Source: Consotaella aegiceratis
GTDB lineage: Bacteria; Pseudomonadota; Alphaproteobacteria; Rhizobiales; Rhizobiaceae
Assembly: GCF_036541425.1 (NCBI RefSeq)
Contig: NZ_JAZHFT010000013.1
Coordinates: 40,065 to 104,064, forward strand
Length of the DNA: 64,000 nucleotides
Direction of reading: 5' to 3'
The notes below the pieces were generated by a model that was given only the letters and a program-made list of their open reading frames with translations, searched no databases and was not told where the DNA came from. The stretch's first letter is position 1; every line of letters starts with the position of its first letter. Below, in pieces: positions 18,092-26,708 of the stretch. The position numbers and the translations under genes were made by a program.

Positions 18092-19144
18092 CTAAGTCTG
18101 GCGCTCCAGATAGGGCAGGTCGTGCGGCGTTGCGGCCTTCTGGATGAGGTCGATACGCGCCAGGGCGCGACCGCTGGAGACCTGCAGGTGCTCGCGCAGC
18201 AGGCTCGCGGCGATGGCGACGTCGCCCCGTTCCAGAGCCGCGATGATCGAGAGATGCTCGGACAGAAAGGGTTCCTGCCCGAACAGGTCGCCGGTCCATC
18301 GATACAGAAACCGATGCGCCAGCAGAAGCGACTGCGGCGCGGCGATCGCTTCGATCAGGGGGGCGTTGCCGCAATGGCGCAGCAGATCGACATGCAGCTC
18401 CTGTTCGAGCGCGTCGAGCAGCGGAACCCCGACCTCCGGCAGGGCAATCGCATTTTCCAGATGAGCGCGCGCTCCGGCGAGCGTCGCGGGCGATAGGGTG
18501 GCTGCGGCCTTGATCAGTGCCGCCGGTTCCAGGATGGCTCTCAGCTCGTAGAGGTCGTCCACCAGCTCGGGCGATAGAGCCGGCGCGCACCAGCGCGATC
18601 GATCGTCCTTGTTGAGCAGCCCTCGCTGCTGCAGGCGTGCCACCACGTCACGCGCCACCGTGCGACTGACGTAGTAGCTCAGCGCCAGCTTGGCCTCGTT
18701 CAGCCGCCACGCGCCGAAGGCAATGCGCGCGATGATCTCCTCTTCGACCTCGTCGTAGATGGGCTGCCAGCTAGGCTGGGAGAGCAGGCGCACCGGGGGT
18801 GGGACCGACGGGCTCGCCGGCGCGTCGACATCCGCAGCGAGGGCGCCGTCCTGCCCGCTATGATCGCTGACGATATAGCCGCGGCCGTCTGATTTTTCGA
18901 CGAGCCCGGCATGGGACAGTTCGAGGAGCGCCCGCCGAGCAGGCGCGCGACTCACCCCGAAGCGCTCGGCGATACTCGTTTCGGTCAGCTGCTGCCCGGC
19001 ACCGAGCGCACCCGTTCTGATCTGCTCCGCCAGGATGGCGAAAGCACGCTCGTAGAGGCGCGGCGCCGTGCCCGAAATGCGGCCGTCGCTTTGGTCGATG
19101 GGCTGCTCGGAGGGAAAATCCACGATTCGTTTGTTCCCGATCAC
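18092..19144 (-). CDS. GntR/FCD-type regulator with two winged-helix domains
   Basis: A regulator of 350 residues, about 110 longer than standard FadR/FCD proteins. Residues about 28-92 form a GntR winged helix (LYERAFAILAEQIRTGALGA, TSIAERFGVSRAPARRAL, GLVEKSDGRGYIV). After a proline-rich linker, residues about 125-180 form a second, diverged winged helix (PIYDEVEEEIIARIAFGAWR, YYVSRTVARDVVARLQQRGL). An FCD ligand-binding domain follows (ELVDDLYELRAILEPAALIK through REHL). It is divergent from the SDR-Ldh-TRAP genes and very likely controls them in response to a carboxylate. A candidate operator lies at 19241-19254. Confidence 0.85.
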   Translation of the reverse strand: MIGNKRIVDFPSEQPIDQSDGRISGTAPRLYERAFAILAEQIRTGALGAGQQLTETSIAERFGVSRAPARRALLELSHAGLVEKSDGRGYIVSDHSGQDGALAADVDAPASPSVPPPVRLLSQPSWQPIYDEVEEEIIARIAFGAWRLNEAKLALSYYVSRTVARDVVARLQQRGLLNKDDRSRWCAPALSPELVDDLYELRAILEPAALIKAAATLSPATLAGARAHLENAIALPEVGVPLLDALEQELHVDLLRHCGNAPLIEAIAAPQSLLLAHRFLYRWTGDLFGQEPFLSEHLSIIAALERGDVAIAASLLREHLQVSSGRALARIDLIQKAATPHDLPYLERQT

Positions 19145-19218
19145 CGTTGGCCATGACTAAATCCAAACGGACGGTGCTGCAAACGGTCTCAACCGAGGGT
19201 GGAATCGGTGGTATGGGA

Positions 19219-19254
19219 TTGCCTCTCGTTCGCGAGATGATGTATAGTGTACAC
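19219..19254 (+). promoter_or_regulatory. Promoter and candidate GntR operator of the catabolic operon
   Basis: TTGCCT (19219-19224), 18 bases, TATAGT (19243-19248) look like -35 and -10 elements for the SDR gene starting at 19280. TGTA-N5-TACA (19241-19253), with the perfect GTGTACAC core (19247-19254), overlaps the -10. A dimeric repressor bound there would block RNA polymerase, which suits the divergent GntR protein. Confidence 0.5.
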
Positions 19255-19279
19255 AGTCGACGTTGATCGGAGGAGGACG

Positions 19280-20023
19280 ATGGCAGGACGGCTCGATGGC
19301 AAGCGCGCTTTCGTCACGGGTGCCGGTCAGGGCATCGGGCGCGCGATTGCGATCGCCTTCGCCCGGGAGGGAGCCGAAGTCGTCGCGCTCAGCCGCACGC
19401 TCGCCAAGATGCAGGACCTCCCCGCGATCGATGAGGCGATCGAGCCGCGCCAACTCGACGTGACCGACGGCGAGGCCGTCCGGCACGCCGTTGCGAATGC
19501 CGGCCGTATCGATATTCTGGTGAACTGTGCCGGCTGGGTTCAGAACGGCACGATTCTCGATTGCAGCGAGCAGGATTGGGCCGAGAGCCTCGACCAGAAC
19601 GTCACGTCCTGTTTCCGGACGATCCGGGCGGTCCTGCCGCAGATGATCGATCGCCGGGGCGGCTCCATCATCAACGTGGCTTCGGTGGCCTCCAGCATCA
19701 CCGGGGTCGCCAATCGTGCAGCCTATGGGGCCAGCAAGGCCGCCGTCATCGGATTGACCAAGGCCGTTGCCCGCGATGTCGTCCGCACCGGCGTCCGCGT
19801 CAACGCGCTCTGTCCGGGCACCACCCATTCACCATCGCTGGAAAGCCGCATCCAGGCGAGCGATGATCCGGAAAAGATGCGGGAAGAATTCGTCGCGCGT
19901 CAGCCGATGGGCCGTCTCGGTACGGCGGAGGAGATGGCGGCCGCTGCCATCTACCTGGCCGGCGACGAATCGGCCTTCACCACCGGCCAGATGTTCGTCG
20001 TGGACGGAGGGCTGACATTGTGA
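19280..20023 (+). CDS. SDR dehydrogenase, similar to 2-keto-3-deoxy-acid / DHRS6-type enzymes
   Basis: A classical short-chain dehydrogenase of 247 residues: TGAGQGIGRAIA near the start, NCAGWVQNGT, catalytic Ser in NVASVASSITG, YGASKAAVIGLTK for Tyr-Lys, and NALCPGTTHSPSLESRI. The last motif and WVQNGTILDCSEQDW closely recall human DHRS6/BDH2 and bacterial 2-keto-3-deoxy-L-fuconate dehydrogenase, so the substrate may be a deoxy-keto acid sugar. GGAGGAGG before the ATG at 19280 supports that start over an ATG at 19247. It overlaps the next gene by GTGA. First gene of the operon. Confidence 0.85.
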   Translation: MAGRLDGKRAFVTGAGQGIGRAIAIAFAREGAEVVALSRTLAKMQDLPAIDEAIEPRQLDVTDGEAVRHAVANAGRIDILVNCAGWVQNGTILDCSEQDWAESLDQNVTSCFRTIRAVLPQMIDRRGGSIINVASVASSITGVANRAAYGASKAAVIGLTKAVARDVVRTGVRVNALCPGTTHSPSLESRIQASDDPEKMREEFVARQPMGRLGTAEEMAAAAIYLAGDESAFTTGQMFVVDGGLTL

Positions 20024-21114
20024 CCGCCTTGGATCAGCCGAACCCGTCCGACGTCGGCCGGGTGGCACTTGCCGACCTCGACCGGTTCTGCCGGGAAGCC
20101 CTGGCGGCGGTCGGCGTCGACGCCCCGACCGCCGAGGCCGCGACGCGGGCCATGATGCACGGCACGCGGCTCGGCATCGACAGCCACGGCGTGAGGCTCC
20201 TGGGCCACTACCTCACGGTCTTGGCGGCGGGGCGTGTCAATCCGCGGCCCAGCCCGAGGCTGCTGCGTCTGATGGGCGCCACAGCCACTCTCGATGGCGA
20301 CCACGGCCATGGCGCCCGCTCGGCCTATTTCGCCATGGACCATGCGGTCGACCTCGCGGCCGAATACGGAATCGGTGCTGTCGCGATCCGCAACAGCTCG
20401 CACTTCGGGCCGGCGGGCGCCTATGCCGTTCCGGCCGCCGCGGCCGGCATGATCGGCGTCGTGACCTGCAATTCGGACAGCTTCGTGCGTCTGCATGACG
20501 GCGCCGCGCGCTTCCACGGCACCAACCCGTTCGCCTGCGCCGTTCCCATGGACGACGAGCATCCCTGGCTGCTGGACATGGCCACGAGTTCGGTGCCGTA
20601 CAACCGCATCCTGCTCTATCGCAGCCTGGGACGGTCGATGCCTCCCGGCACGGCATCGACGGCCGACGGCCTCGATACGAGCAATCCGGAAGAGACCGAG
20701 ATGCTGGCCCCGCTGGGCGGCGCCTTCGGCTTCAAGGGAGCCGGGTTCGCGGGCTTCGTCGAGATCCTGAGTGCCGTGCTGACGGGCATGAAGCTCAGCT
20801 TCGATATCCTGCCCATGGCCGGACCCGACCTGAGCACGCCGCGCCAGATGGGCGCCTTCGTCATGGCCATCCGTCCTGACGCCTTCGTCGAGCCGGAGGT
20901 CTTTGCCGAAGGTATGCGACGGTATGTCGAGACGTTGCGCGCCTCGCCGGCGCGCCCCGATCATGCCGTGATGGCGCCGGGCGATCGCGAATGGGCCGAG
21001 GCGGCCCGGCGTGACCGATTGGGCGTGCCGATCGATCCCGAGACGAGCAACGAATTTGCGGAGATTGCAAAGCGCTACGGGCTCAGCCCGCTCAGCGCGA
21101 AGACCGTGCCATAG
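20020..21114 (+). CDS. Ldh/YlbC-family NAD(P)-dependent oxidoreductase (malate/L-lactate dehydrogenase family)
   Basis: A reductase of 364 residues from the family that includes YiaK (2,3-diketo-L-gulonate reductase), sulfolactate and ureidoglycolate dehydrogenases. Landmarks are GIDSHGVRLLGHY (catalytic His), NSSHFGPAGAYA and GTNPFACAVPM. It starts with GTG at 20020, overlapping the SDR stop. Sitting between an SDR and a TRAP transporter it probably reduces or oxidises a 2-keto acid derived from the imported compound. Confidence 0.88.
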   Translation: MTALDQPNPSDVGRVALADLDRFCREALAAVGVDAPTAEAATRAMMHGTRLGIDSHGVRLLGHYLTVLAAGRVNPRPSPRLLRLMGATATLDGDHGHGARSAYFAMDHAVDLAAEYGIGAVAIRNSSHFGPAGAYAVPAAAAGMIGVVTCNSDSFVRLHDGAARFHGTNPFACAVPMDDEHPWLLDMATSSVPYNRILLYRSLGRSMPPGTASTADGLDTSNPEETEMLAPLGGAFGFKGAGFAGFVEILSAVLTGMKLSFDILPMAGPDLSTPRQMGAFVMAIRPDAFVEPEVFAEGMRRYVETLRASPARPDHAVMAPGDREWAEAARRDRLGVPIDPETSNEFAEIAKRYGLSPLSAKTVP

Positions 21115-21161
21115 TATCCGGACATACAGCGACTCAGTCACGTCAACAGAGGAGGAGTGTG

Positions 21162-22160
21162 ATGAAGCTGAGCAGTGGTCTTGCCGCCTTGTCGGTGGCG
21201 CTCGGATTGGCGGTGCTGGTTGCGGCGCCGGCCGGAGCGCAGGAAACCTATACGTTGCGCTTCAACCACGTTCTCGGGCCGAACGAGCCGTTCCACAAGG
21301 GCTTCCTGGCCTGGGCGGACAAGGTGAAGGAGCGCACCGGCGGCGGGTTGACGATCGACGTCTTCCACAGCGCCCAACTGGGCGTCGAGGAGGACATCAT
21401 CGAGCAGATCCGGCAGGGCGCCAATATCGGCCAGAACACCGATGCGGCCCGGCTGGGCAACTACGTGCCCGGCATCGCGGTGGTGAACGGGCCCTACTTC
21501 GTCGGATCCATGGAGGAGGCCTTTGCGCTGGCCGATTCCCCCACCATGCAGGAATGGGAGCAGGAACTCGCCGACGAACACGGCCTCAAGGTCGTCTGCT
21601 TCGACTGGGTTCAGGGGTTCCGCAACTTCTACACCAACAAGGAAATCCATACGCCCGACGATCTGAAGGGGCTGCGGATCCGCACGCCACCCGCACCGAT
21701 CTGGCAGGAATCGATCCGTGCGCTGGGGGCCGAACCGGTCGCCATGGCCTTCGGTGACGTCTATCCCGGCCTGCAGCAGCAGGCGGTCGACGGCGCCGAG
21801 CTGGTCTATCCCAATATCACGGCGGCCAATTTGAACGAGGTGCTCGACTACGCCAACGAGACCAAGCACATCCTGCTCGTCAACTTCCAGGTCGTCAGCT
21901 CCGCCTGGTTCAACGAACTGCCGGAAGACTATCAGACGGCGCTCGTAGAAGAGTGCCGGGCGACAGGGCAGGAAACCTCCAAGGTCATCCAGCAGGCGTC
22001 CGACGAGGCCAAGGCGACGCTCAAGGAGCGCGGCATGACCATCGTCGAGGACGTCGATCTCGAGGCATTCAGGCAGGCCGGCGAGAAGGCCTACGAGGTG
22101 CTCGGCCTGGTCGACGCCAAGAACAAGGTTCAGGCGGAAATCGGCAACGCCGCCCCATAA
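21162..22160 (+). CDS. TRAP transporter substrate-binding protein DctP
   Basis: A periplasmic carboxylate-binding protein of 332 residues. The signal peptide is at residues 1-27 (hydrophobic ALSVALGLAVLVAAPAGAQE). DctP landmarks follow: LRFNHVLGPNEPFHKGF, GGGLTIDVFHSAQLG, LRIRTPPAPIWQESI and FGDVYPGLQQQAVDGAE. The arginine in RIRTP salt-bridges the ligand carboxylate in studied members. GGAGGAG precedes the ATG at 21162 (an in-frame GTG lies directly before it). The context (acid-sugar enzymes, oligogalacturonate lyase) suggests a uronate or related acid, as with GaaPQM of Agrobacterium. Confidence 0.93.
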   Translation: MKLSSGLAALSVALGLAVLVAAPAGAQETYTLRFNHVLGPNEPFHKGFLAWADKVKERTGGGLTIDVFHSAQLGVEEDIIEQIRQGANIGQNTDAARLGNYVPGIAVVNGPYFVGSMEEAFALADSPTMQEWEQELADEHGLKVVCFDWVQGFRNFYTNKEIHTPDDLKGLRIRTPPAPIWQESIRALGAEPVAMAFGDVYPGLQQQAVDGAELVYPNITAANLNEVLDYANETKHILLVNFQVVSSAWFNELPEDYQTALVEECRATGQETSKVIQQASDEAKATLKERGMTIVEDVDLEAFRQAGEKAYEVLGLVDAKNKVQAEIGNAAP

Positions 22161-22184
22161 AGGCGGCCCCCGGCGGGGATCGGA

Positions 22185-22685
22185 ATGCGGACTCTCTACC
22201 GATACGTTCTCAAGGTCGAGGTCGTCCTCGCCGGCTTTTTCCTGCTCGCCATGGCGGCGCTCATCTTCGTCGGCGGCACGGCGCGCATGATGCATCACCC
22301 GATGAACTGGACCATCGACATGGCCACCTGCGCCTTCGCCTGGGCCTGTTTCCTGTGTGCCGACATCGCTTGGCGCAACGACTCGCTGATGGCGATCGAG
22401 GTGGTGACGGAGCGGATGCGGCCCTCGGCCCGCCGCATCGTCGGCTACGTCAGCGACGCGATCATCATCGGCTTCCTCTGCTATGTCATCTATGCCGGCG
22501 GCTGGCTCGCTTGGGTCAGCCGGGCACGCAGCTTCCAGGGCATTCCCTGGATCAGCTATTCCTGGGTGACGGCGAGCCTGCCGGTGGGGGCGGTGTTGCT
22601 CCTGATCTCCACCGTGCTCAAGATCCGCCGGGCGTCCCTGGGCGAGACCACGCCGGCCGACCTGCCCTCCCATCCCGAAGTTTAG
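22185..22685 (+). CDS. TRAP transporter small permease DctQ
   Basis: A four-helix membrane protein of 166 residues. The first helix VEVVLAGFFLLAMAALIFVG, the WTIDMATCAFAWACFLCADI segment and AWRNDSLMAIEVV are typical of DctQ. It lies between the binding protein and large permease genes, 24 bp after the former, and scaffolds the large subunit in the inner membrane. Confidence 0.92.
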   Translation: MRTLYRYVLKVEVVLAGFFLLAMAALIFVGGTARMMHHPMNWTIDMATCAFAWACFLCADIAWRNDSLMAIEVVTERMRPSARRIVGYVSDAIIIGFLCYVIYAGGWLAWVSRARSFQGIPWISYSWVTASLPVGAVLLLISTVLKIRRASLGETTPADLPSHPEV

Positions 22686-22690
22686 GCGTC

Positions 22691-23971
22691 ATGCTGCTCG
22701 TCACGGCCGCGTTCGTCGTTTTTCTGATCATCGGCATGCCGGTGGCCTTCGCCATCGCCATCTCGGGCACGCTATTCTTCCTTCTTCACCCGGAACTGCC
22801 CTTCACCATTCCGGTGCAGGTGACGGTATCGCAGACCCAGAATTTCGCGCTGCTGGCCGTGCCGCTGTTCATCCTGGCCGGCAACTTCCTGAACCGCTCC
22901 GGCATCACCGAACGTCTGCTCGATCTCGCCTCGGTGCTGACGGGCCGCCTCAAGGGGGGCTTGGCACAGGTCTCGATCGCGCTCGCCGCGCTGATGGGCG
23001 GCGTCTCGGGTTCGGCCATCGCCGATGCGGCGATGCAGACGCGCATGCTCGGCGACGAGATGGTCAAGCGCGGCTTTACCCGCGGCTTTGCCGGCGGCGC
23101 ACTGTCCTATGGCGCGGTGCTGACACCGATCGTGCCGCCCGGCATCGGCATGATCCTGTTTGGAACCATCGGGCAGGTCTCGATCGGCCGGCTGTTTGCG
23201 GCCGGTATCGTGCCGGCGCTGCTGTTGTGGGCCGGCTTGTCGCTGTCGATCTGGATCACCGCGCATTTTCGCGGCTACGAGCCGGAGCGCCAGACGCGGC
23301 CGACGGTGCGCGAGACAGCGAGCGCTCTTCGCGCCGGTCTGTGGGCTCTGCTGTTTCCCGTCTTCCTGCTGGTCGGCCTGCGCATGGGCGTGTTCACGCC
23401 GTCCGAGATCGGCGCCTTCGGCGTTCTCTACGCCGTCTTCATCGGTGTGTTCGTCTATCGCCAGATGCGCCTGCAGGGGTTTCTGGCGGGACTGGAAAGC
23501 AGTTTGACGGATGTCGGCGCCGTCATGTTCCTGATCGCGCTCTCGGCCATCTTCAGTTACGGCATCGTGCTGGAGCGTGTGCCGGAGGCGGTGGCGGACT
23601 GGATCGTCAGCGTCACCGACAGCGTCTACGGCGTCATGACGCTGATCTGCATCGCCGTCGTGATCATCGGCTTCTTCATCGACGCCACCGTCCTCATCAT
23701 CATGCTGACGCCGATCGTCCTGCCGGTGGTGCGCCAGCTTGGCGCCGATCCGGTGCATTTCGGCATCGTCTTCATCGTCGCCGCGACCATCGGCAACTTC
23801 ACGCCGCCGGTGGGCGCGGCGATGTATGCGGTCTGCTCGATCCTGCGCTGCCCGATCGGCGAATACACTCGTGAATCGATGCCGTTGTTGGTGGCGGTCA
23901 TCCTGGTGACGCTGCTTCTGATCTTCATTCCGGGAGTCGTGCTGTTCGTGCCGAACCTCATCTTCGGCTGA
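22691..23971 (+). CDS. TRAP transporter large permease DctM
   Basis: The sodium-coupled transport subunit, 426 residues with about twelve helices. LAVPLFILAGNFLNRSGIT, GGVSGSAIADAAMQT, LTPIVPPGIGMILFG and IGNFTPPVGAAMYAVCSIL are hallmark DctM segments, including the inverted-repeat hairpins that bind Na+. The ATG at 22691 is five bases after the DctQ stop. It is the last gene of the operon; a GC-rich hairpin follows (23977-24001). Confidence 0.93.
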   Translation: MLLVTAAFVVFLIIGMPVAFAIAISGTLFFLLHPELPFTIPVQVTVSQTQNFALLAVPLFILAGNFLNRSGITERLLDLASVLTGRLKGGLAQVSIALAALMGGVSGSAIADAAMQTRMLGDEMVKRGFTRGFAGGALSYGAVLTPIVPPGIGMILFGTIGQVSIGRLFAAGIVPALLLWAGLSLSIWITAHFRGYEPERQTRPTVRETASALRAGLWALLFPVFLLVGLRMGVFTPSEIGAFGVLYAVFIGVFVYRQMRLQGFLAGLESSLTDVGAVMFLIALSAIFSYGIVLERVPEAVADWIVSVTDSVYGVMTLICIAVVIIGFFIDATVLIIMLTPIVLPVVRQLGADPVHFGIVFIVAATIGNFTPPVGAAMYAVCSILRCPIGEYTRESMPLLVAVILVTLLLIFIPGVVLFVPNLIFG

Positions 23972-23976
23972 GGCTC

Positions 23977-24001
23977 GCGCCGCCTCGATTCCCGGCGGCG
24001 C
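23977..24001 (+). terminator. GC-rich stem-loop after the TRAP operon
   Basis: GCGCCGCC (23977-23984) pairs with GGCGGCGC (23994-24001) around a nine-base loop, six bases after the DctM stop. No T run follows, so termination would be partial or factor-assisted. It separates the TRAP operon from the oligogalacturonate lyase gene. Confidence 0.4.
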
Positions 24002-24187
24002 CGGACGGCCGGAGAGGGGGGCGATTGCCCGACGCTCTAGAACCGACCGATAAAGGTGCTACGGCTGCCTTAGTTTTTCTGACAGGATGGGGTCTGTCCT
24101 GGCGGCAAAACGAAGGCTCGTATCCCGCGATCGCGATAAATCGACATTGCGCACCTGCATCTACACAGTGGCGATCGGAGGAAGTCG

Positions 24188-25555
24188 ATGTTGGACAGAC
24201 GACAAGTCATCAAGGCAAGCTTGGTAACGCTTGCCGCAAGCACAGGCGTCGCACGCCCCACAATGGCAGCCGCGGCGAAATCGAATGCGACTGGAGAGTC
24301 TAGCCCCGAGAACTGGGTCGACGACTCAACCGGCCACCGCATCGTTAGGCTATCGAGCGAGCCTGGAACCAAGGCACTCTACTTCAACCAGAATGGCTAT
24401 ACGCCGGAAGGCGATATTCTCATCGTCCATTCGCCCAGCGGCATCTCTGGGATCAATCTTGCGACTCGGGAGCAGAAGCCGATCCTCGAGCGCCCCAATA
24501 TCAAGCTGCTGTTCACTGGCCGCAAGACACGCCGTGTTTATTTCACCAAGCTCCAACCCGGCGGCACAGACAGCGACGCCGAGGCCACGCCGGACAAGCC
24601 GTTGACGATCGAAGCTGTCGACGTCGATAGCGGCGAAGTATCCGACGTTGCCACCATCACCCGCGGCAGCATCGCCTCGATCAACTGCGACGAGACCCTG
24701 TTGCTCGGCTCATTTGCCGAGCGCGAATTTTCGTTGCAGCCCGGGAGCAAAGGGCGGGATTCGAAGACCGGGCAAACGAAATATGCTGCTACAGGCCCCG
24801 ACGGCAAACCGTTAAGCTATGCCGACGCCAAAGAAGTTCGCATGGACGACCGGCTGGAAGCGAAGATCCCGATGGAGATGTTCACCGTGGACGTCGCCAA
24901 CGGCGAGGTGAAGACGGTTCACCGTGCGACCGATTGGCTCAATCACCTGCAATTCTCGCCAACCGACCCCAATCTCATCATGTTCTGCCATGAGGGGCCG
25001 TGGCATAAGGTCGACCGGATCTGGACCATTCGAACCGATGGCTCGGATCTGACGAAGATTCATACCCGTATGATGAATATGGAAATCGCCGGTCACGAGT
25101 TCTTTGCTCCGGACGGCAAAAAGATCTGGTACGATTTGCAGACACCACGCGGCGAGGATTTTTGGCTCGCCTCGTACGACCAGGAAACCGGTAAGCGGCA
25201 ATGGTTTCACCTGCAACGCAACGAATGGTCGGTGCATTTCAACGTTGCACCCGACGAGAGCGTGTTCGCCGGCGATGGCGGCAACGAGGACATGGTGGCG
25301 CATGCGCCTGACGGCAAGTGGATTTATCTCTTCAAGCCGATGCCGATCCCCGATGTCGCTGGCATCAAGGCGCGAAACGCGGCCGATCTCGTCAGCCCCG
25401 GCTATCTTGACGCGGAAAAGCTGGTGAACATGGAGGGGCACGACTATCGGCTAGAGCCGAATATCACGTTCACGCCGGACATGAAGGGCATCGTGTTCTC
25501 ATCGAACATGCACGGTGACCCGCACGTCTATATGGTGCTGATCGACAGACCCTGA
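24188..25555 (+). CDS. Oligogalacturonate lyase, PL22 family (predicted exported)
   Basis: A seven-bladed beta-propeller enzyme of 455 residues that cleaves unsaturated or short oligogalacturonides by beta-elimination to 4-deoxy-5-keto-uronate, a step of pectin breakdown. The N-terminus LDRRQVIKAS followed by a hydrophobic stretch to PTMAAAAK resembles a twin-arginine signal, unusual because many Ogl enzymes are cytoplasmic. LNHLQFSPTDPNLIMFCHEG, PWHKVDRIWTI, GHEFFAPDGKKIWYDLQ and EWSVHFNVAPDES contain the histidines that hold the catalytic Mn2+ in studied members. GGAGGAAG precedes the ATG. Codon use appears less GC-rich than in adjacent genes, which suggests horizontal arrival. Confidence 0.88.
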   Translation: MLDRRQVIKASLVTLAASTGVARPTMAAAAKSNATGESSPENWVDDSTGHRIVRLSSEPGTKALYFNQNGYTPEGDILIVHSPSGISGINLATREQKPILERPNIKLLFTGRKTRRVYFTKLQPGGTDSDAEATPDKPLTIEAVDVDSGEVSDVATITRGSIASINCDETLLLGSFAEREFSLQPGSKGRDSKTGQTKYAATGPDGKPLSYADAKEVRMDDRLEAKIPMEMFTVDVANGEVKTVHRATDWLNHLQFSPTDPNLIMFCHEGPWHKVDRIWTIRTDGSDLTKIHTRMMNMEIAGHEFFAPDGKKIWYDLQTPRGEDFWLASYDQETGKRQWFHLQRNEWSVHFNVAPDESVFAGDGGNEDMVAHAPDGKWIYLFKPMPIPDVAGIKARNAADLVSPGYLDAEKLVNMEGHDYRLEPNITFTPDMKGIVFSSNMHGDPHVYMVLIDRP

Positions 25556-25664
25556 AGCACTGGCACCGGGGCGGTTCGCTAAGCGCCGCCCCCATGAATT
25601 GATAAAGCACATCGCCTCCATCTCGACGGAATCCCCGTGCGATTCAGCCAAAACTCATCCAGAC

Positions 25665-26453
25665 CTACTCCCCGTCGACCGGGACGGTGTAGTTGAGCGC
25701 CAGACGGCCGCCGTCGGCATAGATCGTCTCGCCGGTGATGTAGCTGGCATCGTCGGAGGCTAAAAACGCTGCGATCGACGCGATTTCCGCCGGGTCGCCG
25801 ATGCGCCCGAGCGGCGTGCGCGACAGGATCCGCTGGTTGGCCTCCTCGTCGAGCGCCACAGCGCGCAGGAGGTCGGTCATGATCGACCCGGGGCCGATCG
25901 CGTTGACGCGGATGCGATAGGGCGCCAGCGACAGCGCCATCACCTTGGTCAACTGGGCGACGCCGCCTTTCGACGCCGAATAGCCGACCTGATCCGCCAG
26001 GCCGAAAATGGCGTTGATCGACGACATGTTGACGATCGAACCGGCCGGGCCGCCTTGCTTCACCTTCTCCACCAGATGCCGCGCCACGGCCTGGCTACAC
26101 AGGAAGGTGCCCTTGAGGTTGACCCTCAGCACGCGGTCGAAGTCGGCTTCGTCCACCTCCAGAAAATCGGCCTTGTGAACGATGCCGGCATTGTTGACCA
26201 GAATGTCGACGTCGCCGAAGCGATCGAGCGTTGCCGCCACCAGGTTGTGCACGTCGAGCCGTTCGGAGATGTTGGTCTGAAAGAAGGCGACATCGCCCAG
26301 GTCCGAGAGCTGGTCGACGGCTTCGGTGCCGGCCTTCTCGTCGACGTCGGCGATCGCCACCTTGGCGCCTTCCTGCAGGAACCGGTTGACGACGGCATAG
26401 CCGATGCCTTTGGCTCCGCCTGTCACGATCGCCACTCTTCCGTCCAGCGCCAT
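25665..26453 (-). CDS. SDR-family dehydrogenase (glucose/3-oxoacyl-type)
   Basis: A short-chain dehydrogenase of 262 residues: VTGGAKGIGYAV, VNNAGIVHKADF, Ser in VNMSSINAIFG, YSASKGGVAQLTK for Tyr-Lys, and ASYITGETIYADGG near the end. GGGAGAAG precedes the ATG. It converges on the oligogalacturonate lyase gene. A KduD-like role (2-keto-3-deoxygluconate 5-dehydrogenase) fits the pectin context, but the sequence equally resembles sugar 1-dehydrogenases. Confidence 0.82.
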   Translation of the reverse strand: MALDGRVAIVTGGAKGIGYAVVNRFLQEGAKVAIADVDEKAGTEAVDQLSDLGDVAFFQTNISERLDVHNLVAATLDRFGDVDILVNNAGIVHKADFLEVDEADFDRVLRVNLKGTFLCSQAVARHLVEKVKQGGPAGSIVNMSSINAIFGLADQVGYSASKGGVAQLTKVMALSLAPYRIRVNAIGPGSIMTDLLRAVALDEEANQRILSRTPLGRIGDPAEIASIAAFLASDDASYITGETIYADGGRLALNYTVPVDGE

Positions 26454-26708
26454 GGATCTTCTCCCGATATCTGCGGTTGCGGAGCAAGCCGTTTGCCGAC
26501 CATGGCACAGGCCAAGGGGCCGGCGAAAGCGCTGTGCGCGCCGGCAAGGCCGGTTTCCTCCCGCCTTGACTTGTTCTACACAGCCTAAGGGGCTTCCCGT
26601 CGATGGAAGCCGATGCCGAATCCGGGCCAGCCCGGCAGTTGAGCGGTGTTCGGGTCCGGGTCGTCAGCCGTCATCCGGAGACCGGAGGGTCGAGCGGGGG
26701 AACGGCGG

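Noticed and set aside
23972..24187. CAGGATGGGGTCTGTCCTGG as an insertion-sequence end upstream of the oligogalacturonate lyase gene
   Set aside because: The inverted repeat is short and imperfect, and no transposase fragment or second end is visible.
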